Shown piece by piece: positions 8,571 through 16,413 of a stretch of 64,000 nt of DNA (the first letter of the stretch is position 1; every line of letters begins with the position of its first letter). This DNA comes from Paenibacillus sp. PastM-3 (GTDB lineage Bacteria; Bacillota; Bacilli; Paenibacillales; Paenibacillaceae), in NCBI RefSeq assembly GCF_029893965.1, contig NZ_JARXXP010000003.1:124001-188000 (forward strand), written 5' to 3'. A program made the position numbers and the translations under genes. The notes beneath the pieces were generated by a model. It was given only the letters and a program-made list of their open reading frames with translations. It was not told where the DNA came from and searched no databases.

Positions 8571-9686
8571 ATGGCGGAGCCGTTAAAGGCTATGTACAAT
8601 GAAGGATTTCTGCAGAGCTTCGGCAGGATACTGCATGGAGCTTATGACGCATTTGATATAGAAGGCTTTGTCGCTGAAGCGATGCGGGAGCCGTGGGAAG
8701 AGCTGGAGCTGAAAGCCCGGATGCGGCGGATTACGGAGACACTGGGAACTTATCTGCCGGCCGGCTATGAGCAGGCTCTGGCTGTCCTGTATGCCGTAGA
8801 TAAGGAGTGCATGGGTTTCCCATACCTGATCTTCCCCGATTTCGTTGAGGTATACGGGCAGGCTGAGGAGCATTGGGCGCTGTCGGTGGCTGCGCTGGAA
8901 CGGTTTACACAGGGGTCGAGTGCCGAGTTTGCCGTCAGACCTTTTCTGCTGCGCGACCCGAAGCGGATGATGGAGCAGATGCTGGTCTGGTCGCGGCACA
9001 GCAATGAGCATGTGCGCCGGCTTGCCAGCGAAGGCTGCCGTCCGCGTCTGCCGTGGGGGCAGGCGCTGCCGGTATTCAAACGCGACCCTTCCCCCGTGCT
9101 GCCGGTGCTGGAGCAGCTGAAGGATGATCCGTCGCTGTACGTGCGCAAAAGTGTGGCCAACAACCTGAATGATATTGCCAAGGATCATCCGGGTATCGTA
9201 ATCAGCATTGCCCGCCGCTGGATGGGCGCAAGCACCCGCACCGACTGGATCGTGCGGCATGGCTGCCGCTCGCTGATCCGCAAAGCAAACCCGGAGATTA
9301 TGGCGATCTTCGGCTATGCGGAGGAAGAAGATCATACGCCGCTTGTGGCAGCCGCCGCCTTGTCCGCCGATCCGGCCGTTCTGCGGATTGGCGAGAGCTG
9401 TGTGCTGAGCTATGAACTTAGAGTGCGGGAGGGGGAAGCGGTACGGATCCGGGTGGAATACGGAATTGATTTTGTGAAGGCCGGCGGCAAAACCTCCCGC
9501 AAGCTGTTCCTGCTCTCGGACAAAACGGTTCCGGGGGGATCAAGGCTGTCTGCCGTCCGTACACACCGCTGGGCAGACCTGACCACCCGCCGCCACTATC
9601 CGGGCGGGCACCGGATTGTGCTGCTGGTGAACGGCAGGGAGGTTGCCTCCACGGAGCTCATTCTTGAAGCTGCGGTGACGGAATGA
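8571..9686 (+). CDS. alkC: AlkC-type DNA glycosylase with C-terminal Ig-like domain
   Basis: The 371-residue product belongs to the HEAT-like-repeat DNA alkylation repair proteins. The segment HSNEHVRRLASEGCRPRLPW near residue 145 and the paired repeats DPSLYVRKSVANNLNDIAKD and RTDWIVRHGCRSLI are typical of AlkC, which excises 3-methyladenine-type lesions. The last 110 residues (SADPAVLRIGESCVLSYELR onward) look like a beta-sandwich, as in AlkC proteins with an Ig-like domain that helps grip DNA. The start at 8571 has GGAGGG upstream; a longer in-frame start at 8520 has no ribosome site. Its stop codon lies in the first unit of a short tandem repeat. Confidence 0.85.
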   Translation: MAEPLKAMYNEGFLQSFGRILHGAYDAFDIEGFVAEAMREPWEELELKARMRRITETLGTYLPAGYEQALAVLYAVDKECMGFPYLIFPDFVEVYGQAEEHWALSVAALERFTQGSSAEFAVRPFLLRDPKRMMEQMLVWSRHSNEHVRRLASEGCRPRLPWGQALPVFKRDPSPVLPVLEQLKDDPSLYVRKSVANNLNDIAKDHPGIVISIARRWMGASTRTDWIVRHGCRSLIRKANPEIMAIFGYAEEEDHTPLVAAAALSADPAVLRIGESCVLSYELRVREGEAVRIRVEYGIDFVKAGGKTSRKLFLLSDKTVPGGSRLSAVRTHRWADLTTRRHYPGGHRIVLLVNGREVASTELILEAAVTE

Positions 9687-9766
9687 GAGGCAAAAATGCC
9701 TCTGATTCGAGCGGAAGCAGCCAGATCGCCGAAATGAGAGGCAAAAATGCCTCTGAATCGAAGCGG
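9682..9766 (+). repeat. Two-copy 51-bp tandem repeat with A5-loop hairpin
   Basis: ATGAGAGGCAAAAATGCCTC occurs at 9683 and again at 9734, each followed by a near-identical tail (TGATTCGAGCGG / TGAATCGAAGCGG). Within each unit GAGGC and TGCCTC can pair around a run of A. The first unit contains the stop codon of the alkC-like gene. Confidence 0.85.
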
Positions 9767-9833
9767 ACAAGCCTCACTTTTCCTCCATCCGCAGCATTAT
9801 CAGGGATCAGCCGTTTAGTAAGGATAAGAGTAA

Positions 9834-9850
9834 TAACTGGTAACCAGTTA
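9834..9850. promoter_or_regulatory. Perfect 17-bp dyad upstream of a lipoprotein gene
   Basis: TAACTGGT and ACCAGTTA form perfect inverted arms around a single central A. The dyad ends about six bases before the AAGGAGGGGG ribosome site of the gene at 9868. It resembles a repressor operator; the regulator is unknown. It could instead form a small RNA hairpin. Confidence 0.5.
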
Positions 9851-9867
9851 CAGAAGGAGGGGGAATA

Positions 9868-10521
9868 ATGCGTCTGCTACTACCAGTCACTTCCCTGCTG
9901 TTACTTCTAGTCCTGACAGGCTGCGCAGAAAATAATAGTCCAAGTGCTGAACAAGGGGAAGCAAACGCTGTAAGTAACACACCCGCCGCACCCCAATCAT
10001 CCAGCTTGCCAAATGCAACCACCGGATCTGACACATCCACCGCACCTAACGCACCAGACTCATCCACTACATCCCACACATCCGTTACCGGACAGATGCC
10101 GGAAACCATGCCGGCGGATTTTGCATTCTCTGTGCGTTTTGGGATTACGGGTAAAAATGAGATTAACACCTTTAACGGTACGGTGACCAAGGATCTGGTG
10201 GTTAAGGGAACGGCACAGGCAGAGTTGGTTTTGACAGACAGTGAAATGGCGGATATTTATGCCCGTTTACGCACAATCAACATTTACAGGGAGCTCAAGC
10301 TGGAGCCGGATATGAAGAATTGCGCAAAGACCCCGTTTGGCGAGGAACACTGGCAGATTAGGCTGGACGGGGAAGAGCGGTCATTTTATTGGGATGAAGA
10401 AAACTGCGAAATAACTGCAGATGCTGAGCAGCTGAAGGAGCTGCGGAGCTATATTTTTGAGCTGGTCAAAAGCAAGCCGGCTTACCTGGAGCTTCCGGAA
10501 GCAGTCGGCGGCTATGATTAA
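9868..10521 (+). CDS. Hypothetical lipoprotein
   Basis: This 217-residue protein has a lipoprotein signal peptide (LVLTGC, Cys at about 19) and then a low-complexity Ser/Thr/Asn/Pro linker to about residue 75. A compact C-terminal domain follows that reads FSVRFGITGKNEINTFNGTV, KDLVVKGTAQAELVLTDSEM and later HWQIRLDGEERSFYWDEENC. It should sit on the outer face of the membrane. I do not recognise a named family. A pair of Cys (CAKTPFG and EENCEI) could form a disulfide. It is a monocistronic gene, with a perfect dyad upstream and a hairpin downstream. Confidence 0.75.
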   Translation: MRLLLPVTSLLLLLVLTGCAENNSPSAEQGEANAVSNTPAAPQSSSLPNATTGSDTSTAPNAPDSSTTSHTSVTGQMPETMPADFAFSVRFGITGKNEINTFNGTVTKDLVVKGTAQAELVLTDSEMADIYARLRTINIYRELKLEPDMKNCAKTPFGEEHWQIRLDGEERSFYWDEENCEITADAEQLKELRSYIFELVKSKPAYLELPEAVGGYD

Positions 10522-10563
10522 ACCGAATAAAAATGGCAAACTAAAAATAGCAAACACACGACC

Positions 10564-10598
10564 AAATAGGGCGACCTGCACAAGCAGGCGCCCTATTA
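10564..10598. terminator. Convergent hairpin between lipoprotein and catalase genes
   Basis: AATAGGGCG / CGCCCTATT with an inner CTGC/GCAG pair forms a strong hairpin between two convergent genes. The T-run is short on either strand, so it is a likely but not classical bidirectional terminator. Confidence 0.6.
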
Positions 10599-10645
10599 CT
10601 GTCCAATAATCTTATATCAAGCTCAAGCCCGCCGGGTAATAAAAG

Positions 10646-11548
10646 CTAGTCCGTGATATTGCCGGCCATTTTGAGCCGTTTCGCAATCTCTTTGAATTCC
10701 TCTGCGGAGATGCCCGGCGCGAATTCCTCCTTGAGTTCAGGCGATTCAGGAATAGGAACGCCTTCAGGAGCGCCTTCAATCACTTCCAGCGGAAGACCGT
10801 CCTCAGGGTGAGTACCCTTCCAGATCTGGCCGATCGAGCTGAAGTCCTTGTCACTCCACGTGTACAGCTTGGTGTGCACGCCTTTTTCCTCGTATTTTTT
10901 GGCTTCGGTGAACAGTTTATTGCTCAGAGACGGTACCGGTACCAGCTTGGTCACGTTTACGCCTGTGGCAATCTCCAGCGCCTTTGCATAAGCCACGACA
11001 TGGACGCCGCCGCGTACAAGCAGGAAGCCTACAACCGCGCGGGCGGCCGGATGATCGGTCATTTCATAGACCTTCATCTTATGGGTTCTGGCCCCGCATT
11101 CAAGGAAGAAGTTATGCAGCAGATCCTCCACCAGATTGCCGCTGTTGAACACATTGGCCCCGGTCCACGGATTGCCCATGGAATCGAACGGCATGGCACC
11201 CTGCGCTCCGGCCAGGAAAGGGTAGGACAATCGGGCATCCTTTACAGATTCAAGCGGAGTAGAGTCCGGCTTTTTATAAGCGGTTGAGCCTCTGAGACAT
11301 TTGTTGACGGCATGGGAGACCAGCTCCACATGCCCGAGTTCTTCAGCGGTAATGCTCATCACCAGGTCATAGAACGGCTTCAGCTTATCCTTGGAACGGA
11401 AGTTAAAAGACTGGTAGAGATAGTTATTGAGCGTGGACATCTCCCCGAATTTACCGCCTAACAGCTCTTGCACGGCAGCAGCCGCATTCGGGTCGGGTTT
11501 CTCGACATCGGGAATCTCAATCATAATTTCATCCATCCGTTTGAACAT
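10646..11548 (-). CDS. Manganese catalase
   Basis: This 300-residue protein is a dimanganese catalase that disproportionates hydrogen peroxide in the cytoplasm. Metal-binding elements are visible: E37 in KFGEMSTLNNYL, E70-E71 and H74 in AEELGHVELVSH, and the second set in ECGARTHKMKVYE and GGVHVVAYA. The C-terminal tail is Pro/Glu-rich as in Bacillus relatives such as YdbD. GGAGGACAAC precedes the ATG at 11548. It is monocistronic, converging on the lipoprotein to its left. Confidence 0.93.
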   Translation of the reverse strand: MFKRMDEIMIEIPDVEKPDPNAAAAVQELLGGKFGEMSTLNNYLYQSFNFRSKDKLKPFYDLVMSITAEELGHVELVSHAVNKCLRGSTAYKKPDSTPLESVKDARLSYPFLAGAQGAMPFDSMGNPWTGANVFNSGNLVEDLLHNFFLECGARTHKMKVYEMTDHPAARAVVGFLLVRGGVHVVAYAKALEIATGVNVTKLVPVPSLSNKLFTEAKKYEEKGVHTKLYTWSDKDFSSIGQIWKGTHPEDGLPLEVIEGAPEGVPIPESPELKEEFAPGISAEEFKEIAKRLKMAGNITD

Positions 11549-11624
11549 AGGATTGTTGTCCTCCTTGGGCTATGCAGATTAGAGTGCTCGCCCTAAATTA
11601 AACGTAATCCGCCTGGTTCAAACG

Positions 11625-12974
11625 TTACCGCTGAGGAAACTTTGTAACAAAATGGTTATTATTCTTTCGCTCCAGCTCCGACATCCGAAGCACATAGCTC
11701 TTTAGGCCGCTGTACGGTGCCGCCTGCCACAACCGGAAACCCTCCGAAGCAGTAACAGCAGCAATATCCTTGTCAACAGTTCCTGCAAAATATATTTCAT
11801 TCAGCCGTCCCACAACATCCGCCATAGTCTCCAGCTGTTCCTGCTTATAACCGTCATAGCTGCTGTCACCGGTCAGCCTGGCATAGCTTCTGTCCGCTGA
11901 CAGCTTCCGGAATGCCTCTTCGCTGTAAGCGTTGAAGTTCAGCAGGTTGGGGTCCGTGCTGCCTGCCGATTTGGCCCAGAGCTCTACGTTTAGCTTCGCG
12001 GTATTATAGTCAATCGTCCGCGATGCAGGTGAATAATCCAGAATCCCGTACTGGTGCGGGTAGACGGACAAGGCGCTATTGGCAACGTCATAGATGCCGG
12101 CTTCGCTTTTACGGATATCCTGGAAATGAATATGTCCGCTGAAGACCGTTGTAATCCCGCTGCGGAGCAGGGCCGCAGCAGCCTGCTTGTTGTTGTTAAG
12201 CGTGAAGCCCACCCGGAGAGAATCACTGTGATCAAGCAGGCTGTGGTGCATAACCGCCACAATCTGCGCACCGTTCCCGGCAGCCAGTTCGCCGCAGCGG
12301 TCGATCCAGCGCAGAGTGGAGTCGGTAAGCTGGCCGTCAAGCTGCGGGTGCCCCAGCTTTTTATTGCTGCAGTATTGGCTGGTATCCAGCATCAGAAGCC
12401 AGAGATCCTCTGAAGGGGCTGCCAGGTAGCTGAGAGAGTCATTGTCCCTCAGCAGAGCTTCCCCATAACCGAATTCGCTGTAAATGCTGCGGAAGTTTTT
12501 TGGAGTAACGGAATCCGTCTGGATCTGCCGTTCCCCCTCAAAGCGTCTTGCCCAAGGGTTCATCACATCATGATTGCCCGGAATGACATAAATCCGTGTT
12601 CCGGTTCGCTGCTCAATCGCCCGCAAATGCCCGGCAAGATCCTGATGGCTGGCTTTTTCCCCGTTATTGGTCAGGTCTCCGCTGATTATGACTGCCGCCG
12701 GGCGCCGGATTCCTATATCGAGGTCCAGGGCATCCAGTATTTCATCACTGTAGTTCAGCTGCTTGCCGTCCCCGGCAGCCAGAAAGCGGCGGAAAGCAGG
12801 CCCATTATCGGTCAGCCTGGGGGAAAGATAATGAATATCTGTAGTTGTCAGGAGTCTGAGGTTCTGGCCGGACTGAATCCGGAGCACCTGCTGCTCAGCC
12901 TTCTGCCCGCTGCATGAGGATAGTAGAAGAAGCAGGGAGAATAGAAGGATTACGTTATTCTGCCGGACAGACAT
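11625..12974 (-). CDS. Surface calcineurin-like metallophosphoesterase lipoprotein
   Basis: The 449-residue product has a lipoprotein signal peptide (LLLSSC, Cys at about 23). It then has the five metallophosphoesterase blocks in order: TTTDIHYLSP, SGDLTNNGEK, PGNHDVMNP, VMHHSLLDHS and FSGHIHFQD. These ligate a dimetal centre that hydrolyses phosphoesters, so the enzyme should act outside the cell, for example on nucleotides or wall-derived phosphoesters. The C-terminal 120 residues are helical and not recognised. It is followed 76 bases downstream by the catalase gene in the same direction and could share a transcript. Confidence 0.88.
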   Translation of the reverse strand: MSVRQNNVILLFSLLLLLSSCSGQKAEQQVLRIQSGQNLRLLTTTDIHYLSPRLTDNGPAFRRFLAAGDGKQLNYSDEILDALDLDIGIRRPAAVIISGDLTNNGEKASHQDLAGHLRAIEQRTGTRIYVIPGNHDVMNPWARRFEGERQIQTDSVTPKNFRSIYSEFGYGEALLRDNDSLSYLAAPSEDLWLLMLDTSQYCSNKKLGHPQLDGQLTDSTLRWIDRCGELAAGNGAQIVAVMHHSLLDHSDSLRVGFTLNNNKQAAAALLRSGITTVFSGHIHFQDIRKSEAGIYDVANSALSVYPHQYGILDYSPASRTIDYNTAKLNVELWAKSAGSTDPNLLNFNAYSEEAFRKLSADRSYARLTGDSSYDGYKQEQLETMADVVGRLNEIYFAGTVDKDIAAVTASEGFRLWQAAPYSGLKSYVLRMSELERKNNNHFVTKFPQR

Positions 12975-13031
12975 TTGATATACCTCATTTCATAGGGGAA
13001 CGGTTAACCAGCCGGTATTTTGTCCCGCTTG

Positions 13032-13574
13032 TTACTTCACTTTGGTTGATCCGCTCACCATCCCCTGGTCACCCAGTTTGAACGTAGACAGGTACTGCTT
13101 GTTAGCAAAATAAATATTTCCTCTGACAGTAGCGCTGATTATAGTGAACCCGTCAGCCTCAACATAGACATCGCCAATAAAAATGCCGCCTTCGAGCCGG
13201 GTATTCTCACTTCTGACCGTCAGCCTGGGAGCAGTCAAGGTGAAGGAATTGGTGATGCTCTGATCCTTGTCCTGGGTGTAGAGGGCGATTTTGCGGGCAG
13301 GTCCGCCGTTATGGACGAATTGTCCGTCAACAACAAGCTCGTCGGTAAAGGTAAGATCACGCAGCGCCGCCGCAATCCAGGTACCTTCCTTGCTGAGTGC
13401 ATGTCTGAAGGCCGCCTCGTTATCGACAATGGAAGCCGTTGTGACAGCATCTGCTGTGCCGGTTCCGTTTGTACTGCCAGCCGTGTTATCCACCGCATTG
13501 CTGCTGCCTGAATCCGAACATCCCATCAGCAGGGTTAAAGCGAGTACAGCCGTTCCAAAAGTAATCTTGTTCAT
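13032..13574 (-). CDS. Hypothetical lipoprotein with beta-rung pattern
   Basis: I start this 180-residue protein at the ATG at 13574, which has CAGGAGGCTT upstream and a clean lipoprotein signal (LLMGCSDSG, Cys at about 19). Further upstream codons are open but lack a ribosome site. After a Ser/Thr/Asn linker the second half shows short alternating strands (ITNSFTLTAPRLTVRSENTR, GGIFIGDVYVEADGFTIISA, VRGNIYFANKQYLSTFKLGD), suggesting a small beta-helix or bactofilin-like fold. Function unknown. It is divergent from a TetR gene, and two matching operator-like sites lie between them, so that regulator probably controls it. Confidence 0.75.
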   Translation of the reverse strand: MNKITFGTAVLALTLLMGCSDSGSSNAVDNTAGSTNGTGTADAVTTASIVDNEAAFRHALSKEGTWIAAALRDLTFTDELVVDGQFVHNGGPARKIALYTQDKDQSITNSFTLTAPRLTVRSENTRLEGGIFIGDVYVEADGFTIISATVRGNIYFANKQYLSTFKLGDQGMVSGSTKVK

Positions 13575-13636
13575 CTGACAAAGCCTCCTGATTGTGTAAT
13601 GAAGAGTAGGTTGGCGGCGGATAGCTTTAAAATTAA

Positions 13637-13651
13637 TATAGAACGGTTGGT
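13637..13651 (+). promoter_or_regulatory. TetR-type operator-like site, left copy
   Basis: TATAGAACGGTTGGT matches the reverse complement of the site at 13694-13708 at 13 of 15 positions. Together the two copies form a widely spaced inverted pair in the divergent region between the lipoprotein gene and the TetR gene. Confidence 0.5.
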
Positions 13652-13693
13652 GCGGAATTGAAGTGAATAAAGTCACTCTATTCCACAATATTT

Positions 13694-13708
13694 ACCGATC
13701 GTTCTATA
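13694..13708 (-). promoter_or_regulatory. TetR-type operator-like site, right copy
   Basis: On the reverse strand this reads TATAGAACGATCGGT, with a CGATCG palindromic core. It lies 35 bases upstream of the TetR start codon, where autorepression would be expected. Confidence 0.5.
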
Positions 13709-13742
13709 AATGATAAAATAAAGCCAGGAAGGAGCATGATAC

Positions 13743-14330
13743 ATGGCCAGAAGTAAAGAATTTGACGTGGACAACGTTCTTGGCAAAGCGATGACGATTT
13801 TTTGGCAGCAGGGCTATGAGAAGACCTCTATGCAGGATCTTGTATCGGGCATGGGTATACATAAGCGCAGCATGTACGATACATTTGGAGACAAGCATAC
13901 TTTATATATGAAAGTAATGGAGCGCTATACGGATACGGTTTCCGGTAAAATGGAGAGCAAGGTAGAAGTGCTGCCTTCCGCCAAGGAAGCCATCCGGCGG
14001 CTATTCGAAGCTGTTGCGTTCAAGAAAGGCCCCGAGCCTAAAGGATGCCTGCTGGTGAATACAGCAGTGGAGCTTGCTAATCATGACCCGGAGGCGTTAG
14101 CCAAGGTAACGGAAGCCTTTCTGAACACCGAGCATCTGCTTGAACGCCTGCTGCGCTTGGGTCAGGAGAGCGGTGAGTTTGCGCGCAGCTTTGACCCTGC
14201 TGACATGGCCGCCTATCTGCATAATGCACTCGTGGGCCTGCGGGTGCTGGTCAAGACGGACCCGGAGGCCGGCCGGCTGCGGACCATAATCGATCTTACC
14301 CTCAAACCGCTGGATTCGTTACCGGTATAG
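13743..14330 (+). CDS. TetR/AcrR family transcriptional regulator
   Basis: The 195-residue protein has an N-terminal TetR helix-turn-helix (AMTIFWQQGYEKTSMQDLVS and GIHKRSMYDTFGDKHTLY, residues 14-60) and a helical ligand-binding domain. The segment GPEPKGCLLVNTAVELA near residue 100 is typical of TetR subfamilies with the C-terminal TetR_C_16/YxaF-like domain. AGGAAGGAG precedes the ATG. The gene is divergent from a lipoprotein gene, with paired operator-like sites between them, so it probably represses itself and that neighbour. Ligand unknown. Confidence 0.9.
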   Translation: MARSKEFDVDNVLGKAMTIFWQQGYEKTSMQDLVSGMGIHKRSMYDTFGDKHTLYMKVMERYTDTVSGKMESKVEVLPSAKEAIRRLFEAVAFKKGPEPKGCLLVNTAVELANHDPEALAKVTEAFLNTEHLLERLLRLGQESGEFARSFDPADMAAYLHNALVGLRVLVKTDPEAGRLRTIIDLTLKPLDSLPV

Positions 14331-14475
14331 TATGGGCGTACCGGATGCCGATTATCCGGTTATCCGCTATTTCCTTAAGGCTGAGCAGCTGTTTCCGGTA
14401 CGGGCTTCTATCCGGACAGCGTTTGGATTACAATATTCTTCTGAGGAATTTTTGGTTGCAGGAGGAGCAGCGAAC

Positions 14476-15144
14476 ATGGCAAAACAGAAATTTTATGTGG
14501 TCTGGGAGGGCAAGCAGCCGGGTGTTTACGCGACCTGGGCGGAATGTCAGGCCCAGACCGATCATTATACCGGAGCCAAATACAAATCCTATGAGTCAAA
14601 GGCAGCCGCGGATGCTGCCTTCAAAGCAGGCTGGAAAGGCAACTGGGGAAGCGGAGCTTCGGGGTCCGGTACGGCGAAAGGCAAACCGGCAGGACCATGG
14701 AGCCGCAGCACAGCTTCAAGTGCGCCGGAATCAATGGAAATTGATTATGACAGCATCTCGGTAGATGTCGGCACAAGAGGCAACCCGGGACCGGTGGAAT
14801 ACAAGGGTGTGGATACGCAGACCGGGGATATTATTTTCTCCTGCGGGCCGATCCGGAAAGGGACGAACAACCTGGGCGAATTTTTGGCCATTGTTCACGC
14901 GCTGGCCCTGCTGAAGAAAGAGGGCAGCAGCAAGACAGTCTACAGCGATTCTGTCAATGCGATGAAATGGGTCAAGCAGAAGAAGGTGGCGACCACCCTG
15001 GTGCGCGATGCCTCTACAGAGGAGATCTGGACGCTGATCGACAGGGCTGAGCACTGGCTGCGGACAAACACGTATAACAACAAAGTACTGAAGTGGCAGA
15101 CAAAGAAATGGGGAGAGATCAAAGCGGATTACGGCCGGAAATAG
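14476..15144 (+). CDS. Ribonuclease H with N-terminal RNA/DNA-hybrid-binding domain
   Basis: The 222-residue protein starts with a caulimovirus-viroplasmin-like hybrid-binding domain (FYVVWEGKQPGVYATWAECQ, residues 6-25). A Gly/Ser linker (about 55-85) and an RNase H domain follow. The catalytic carboxylates are visible: D97 in SVDVGTRGNPG, E135 in NNLGEFLAI, D158 in VYSDSVNAMKW and D218 in KADYG. It degrades RNA in RNA/DNA hybrids during replication and repair. I start at 14476, eleven bases after AGGAGG; a longer frame from 14332 adds a non-homologous leader. Uracil-DNA glycosylase follows 52 bases downstream. Confidence 0.9.
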   Translation: MAKQKFYVVWEGKQPGVYATWAECQAQTDHYTGAKYKSYESKAAADAAFKAGWKGNWGSGASGSGTAKGKPAGPWSRSTASSAPESMEIDYDSISVDVGTRGNPGPVEYKGVDTQTGDIIFSCGPIRKGTNNLGEFLAIVHALALLKKEGSSKTVYSDSVNAMKWVKQKKVATTLVRDASTEEIWTLIDRAEHWLRTNTYNNKVLKWQTKKWGEIKADYGRK

Positions 15145-15196
15145 GGTAATACAGATTACGGTCTAAATCACAGCAGATATCGGAAGGGGAACCGGG

Positions 15197-15865
15197 ATGT
15201 TCGGAAATGATTGGGATGAAGTGCTTCAGGAGGAAATTCAGAAGCCTTATTTTCAGGAACTGCGCTATGCGTTAGCGGCAGAGTATAAACAGCATACAGT
15301 CTATCCGCCCAAGGAGCTGCTGTTTTCGGCACTCAAGCTGACACCATACAGTAAGACACGGGTTGTTATATTGGGACAAGACCCTTATCATGGCGCGGGA
15401 CAGGCCCACGGGCTGAGCTTTTCGGTAAAGCCCGGTGTACGCATACCGCCTTCGCTGCGCAATATTTACCAGGAGCTGCATGGCGATACAGGCACGCCTG
15501 TGCCGAACCACGGCTCACTGCTGCATTGGGCGGAGGAGGGGGTGCTGATGCTTAACACGGTACTGACCGTGCGTGAGGGACAGCCAAATTCGCATAAAGG
15601 ATTAGGCTGGGAGACATTTACCGACGCGATTATGGAGAAGCTGAATGAACGGACAGAGCCGATGGTGTTTATCCTGTGGGGCAGCCATGCCCAGCAAAAA
15701 GGAGCCTATATTGACCGGACCCGCCATATGGTTATCCAGTCTCCGCATCCCAGCCCGTTCTCGGCACACCGCGGATTTTTGGGCAGCAGGCCCTTTTCAC
15801 AGGCGAATCAGTATCTGGAATCTCACGGTTTGAAAGGAATAGACTGGTCCATACCGAATCTATAG
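15197..15865 (+). CDS. ung: Uracil-DNA glycosylase
   Basis: This is a full-length (222 residue) family-1 uracil-DNA glycosylase. The water-activating motif GQDPYHG is at residues 60-66 (D62), and the DNA-intercalation motif HPSPFSAHRG is near residue 185. The enzyme removes uracil from DNA to start base-excision repair. GGAAGGGG precedes the ATG. It follows the RNase H gene closely in the same direction, making a small nucleic-acid maintenance cluster. Confidence 0.97.
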   Translation: MFGNDWDEVLQEEIQKPYFQELRYALAAEYKQHTVYPPKELLFSALKLTPYSKTRVVILGQDPYHGAGQAHGLSFSVKPGVRIPPSLRNIYQELHGDTGTPVPNHGSLLHWAEEGVLMLNTVLTVREGQPNSHKGLGWETFTDAIMEKLNERTEPMVFILWGSHAQQKGAYIDRTRHMVIQSPHPSPFSAHRGFLGSRPFSQANQYLESHGLKGIDWSIPNL

Positions 15866-15896
15866 GTAGCAAGGGCATAGTGAAGGGGTGAGAGCA

Positions 15897-16301
15897 ATGA
15901 AGCATTGGGTAGGCAGACCGGTCATCATGTATTGCGGCGAGGCGCCTTATACGATCATGAAGGGTGTGCTGCGCAAATGGGACCCTCAGGCTTCGCTGGC
16001 CGTCATCGGTCATCAGGAAATTGCTGTGCCTTTTCGTGACATTGTGTACATTAAGGCGCTCGCTCCCAAGGAGCGGGCATTGCCCCCGGTTCTTCACTCC
16101 GTCGGCTATGTCATGAGAGCGCGCCAGCAGTTTGACAACGCTGTCTATTTTAAATCGGCGGTTACAGTCTGGAAAGGCGACCAGCTGGTTGCCTTCAATA
16201 CAGTTATCGTCTCGCACACCAAGGGTGCGGTTACTCTGCAGGACGGACAGAATCTGATGAAGGGCACACATATCTTTGTGGTCCGCTCCCTGCGGGGATA
16301 A
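15897..16301 (+). CDS. Conserved-looking hypothetical protein
   Basis: The product is a soluble 134-residue protein starting MKHWVGRPVIMYCGEAPYTI. It is rich in beta strands, with a region IAVPFRDIVYIKAL and a C-terminal half resembling a small barrel (AVTLQDGQNLMKGTHIFVVR). I do not recognise the family. The ATG at 15897 is best placed relative to AAGGGGTGA; a GTG nine bases earlier overlaps that site. It lies 31 bases after ung and ends before a strong bidirectional terminator, so it is probably the last gene of the ung transcript. Confidence 0.65.
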   Translation: MKHWVGRPVIMYCGEAPYTIMKGVLRKWDPQASLAVIGHQEIAVPFRDIVYIKALAPKERALPPVLHSVGYVMRARQQFDNAVYFKSAVTVWKGDQLVAFNTVIVSHTKGAVTLQDGQNLMKGTHIFVVRSLRG

Positions 16302-16354
16302 CCAGCTGTCTGACCGTCTTTAGTGAGCCGCACCTGCCTGCACAAGCAGCAGCA

Positions 16355-16410
16355 AACACAAAGAGCAGCGTTCCTCTGTTGCAGGGACGCTGCTCTTTGT
16401 GTTATTTTTA
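16355..16410. terminator. Bidirectional terminator
   Basis: AACACAAAGAGCAGCGT pairs perfectly with ACGCTGCTCTTTGTGTT around a 15-base loop, followed by ATTTTTA on the plus strand. It separates the ung cluster from the convergent AI-2E family gene. Confidence 0.85.
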
Positions 16411-16413
16411 CGG

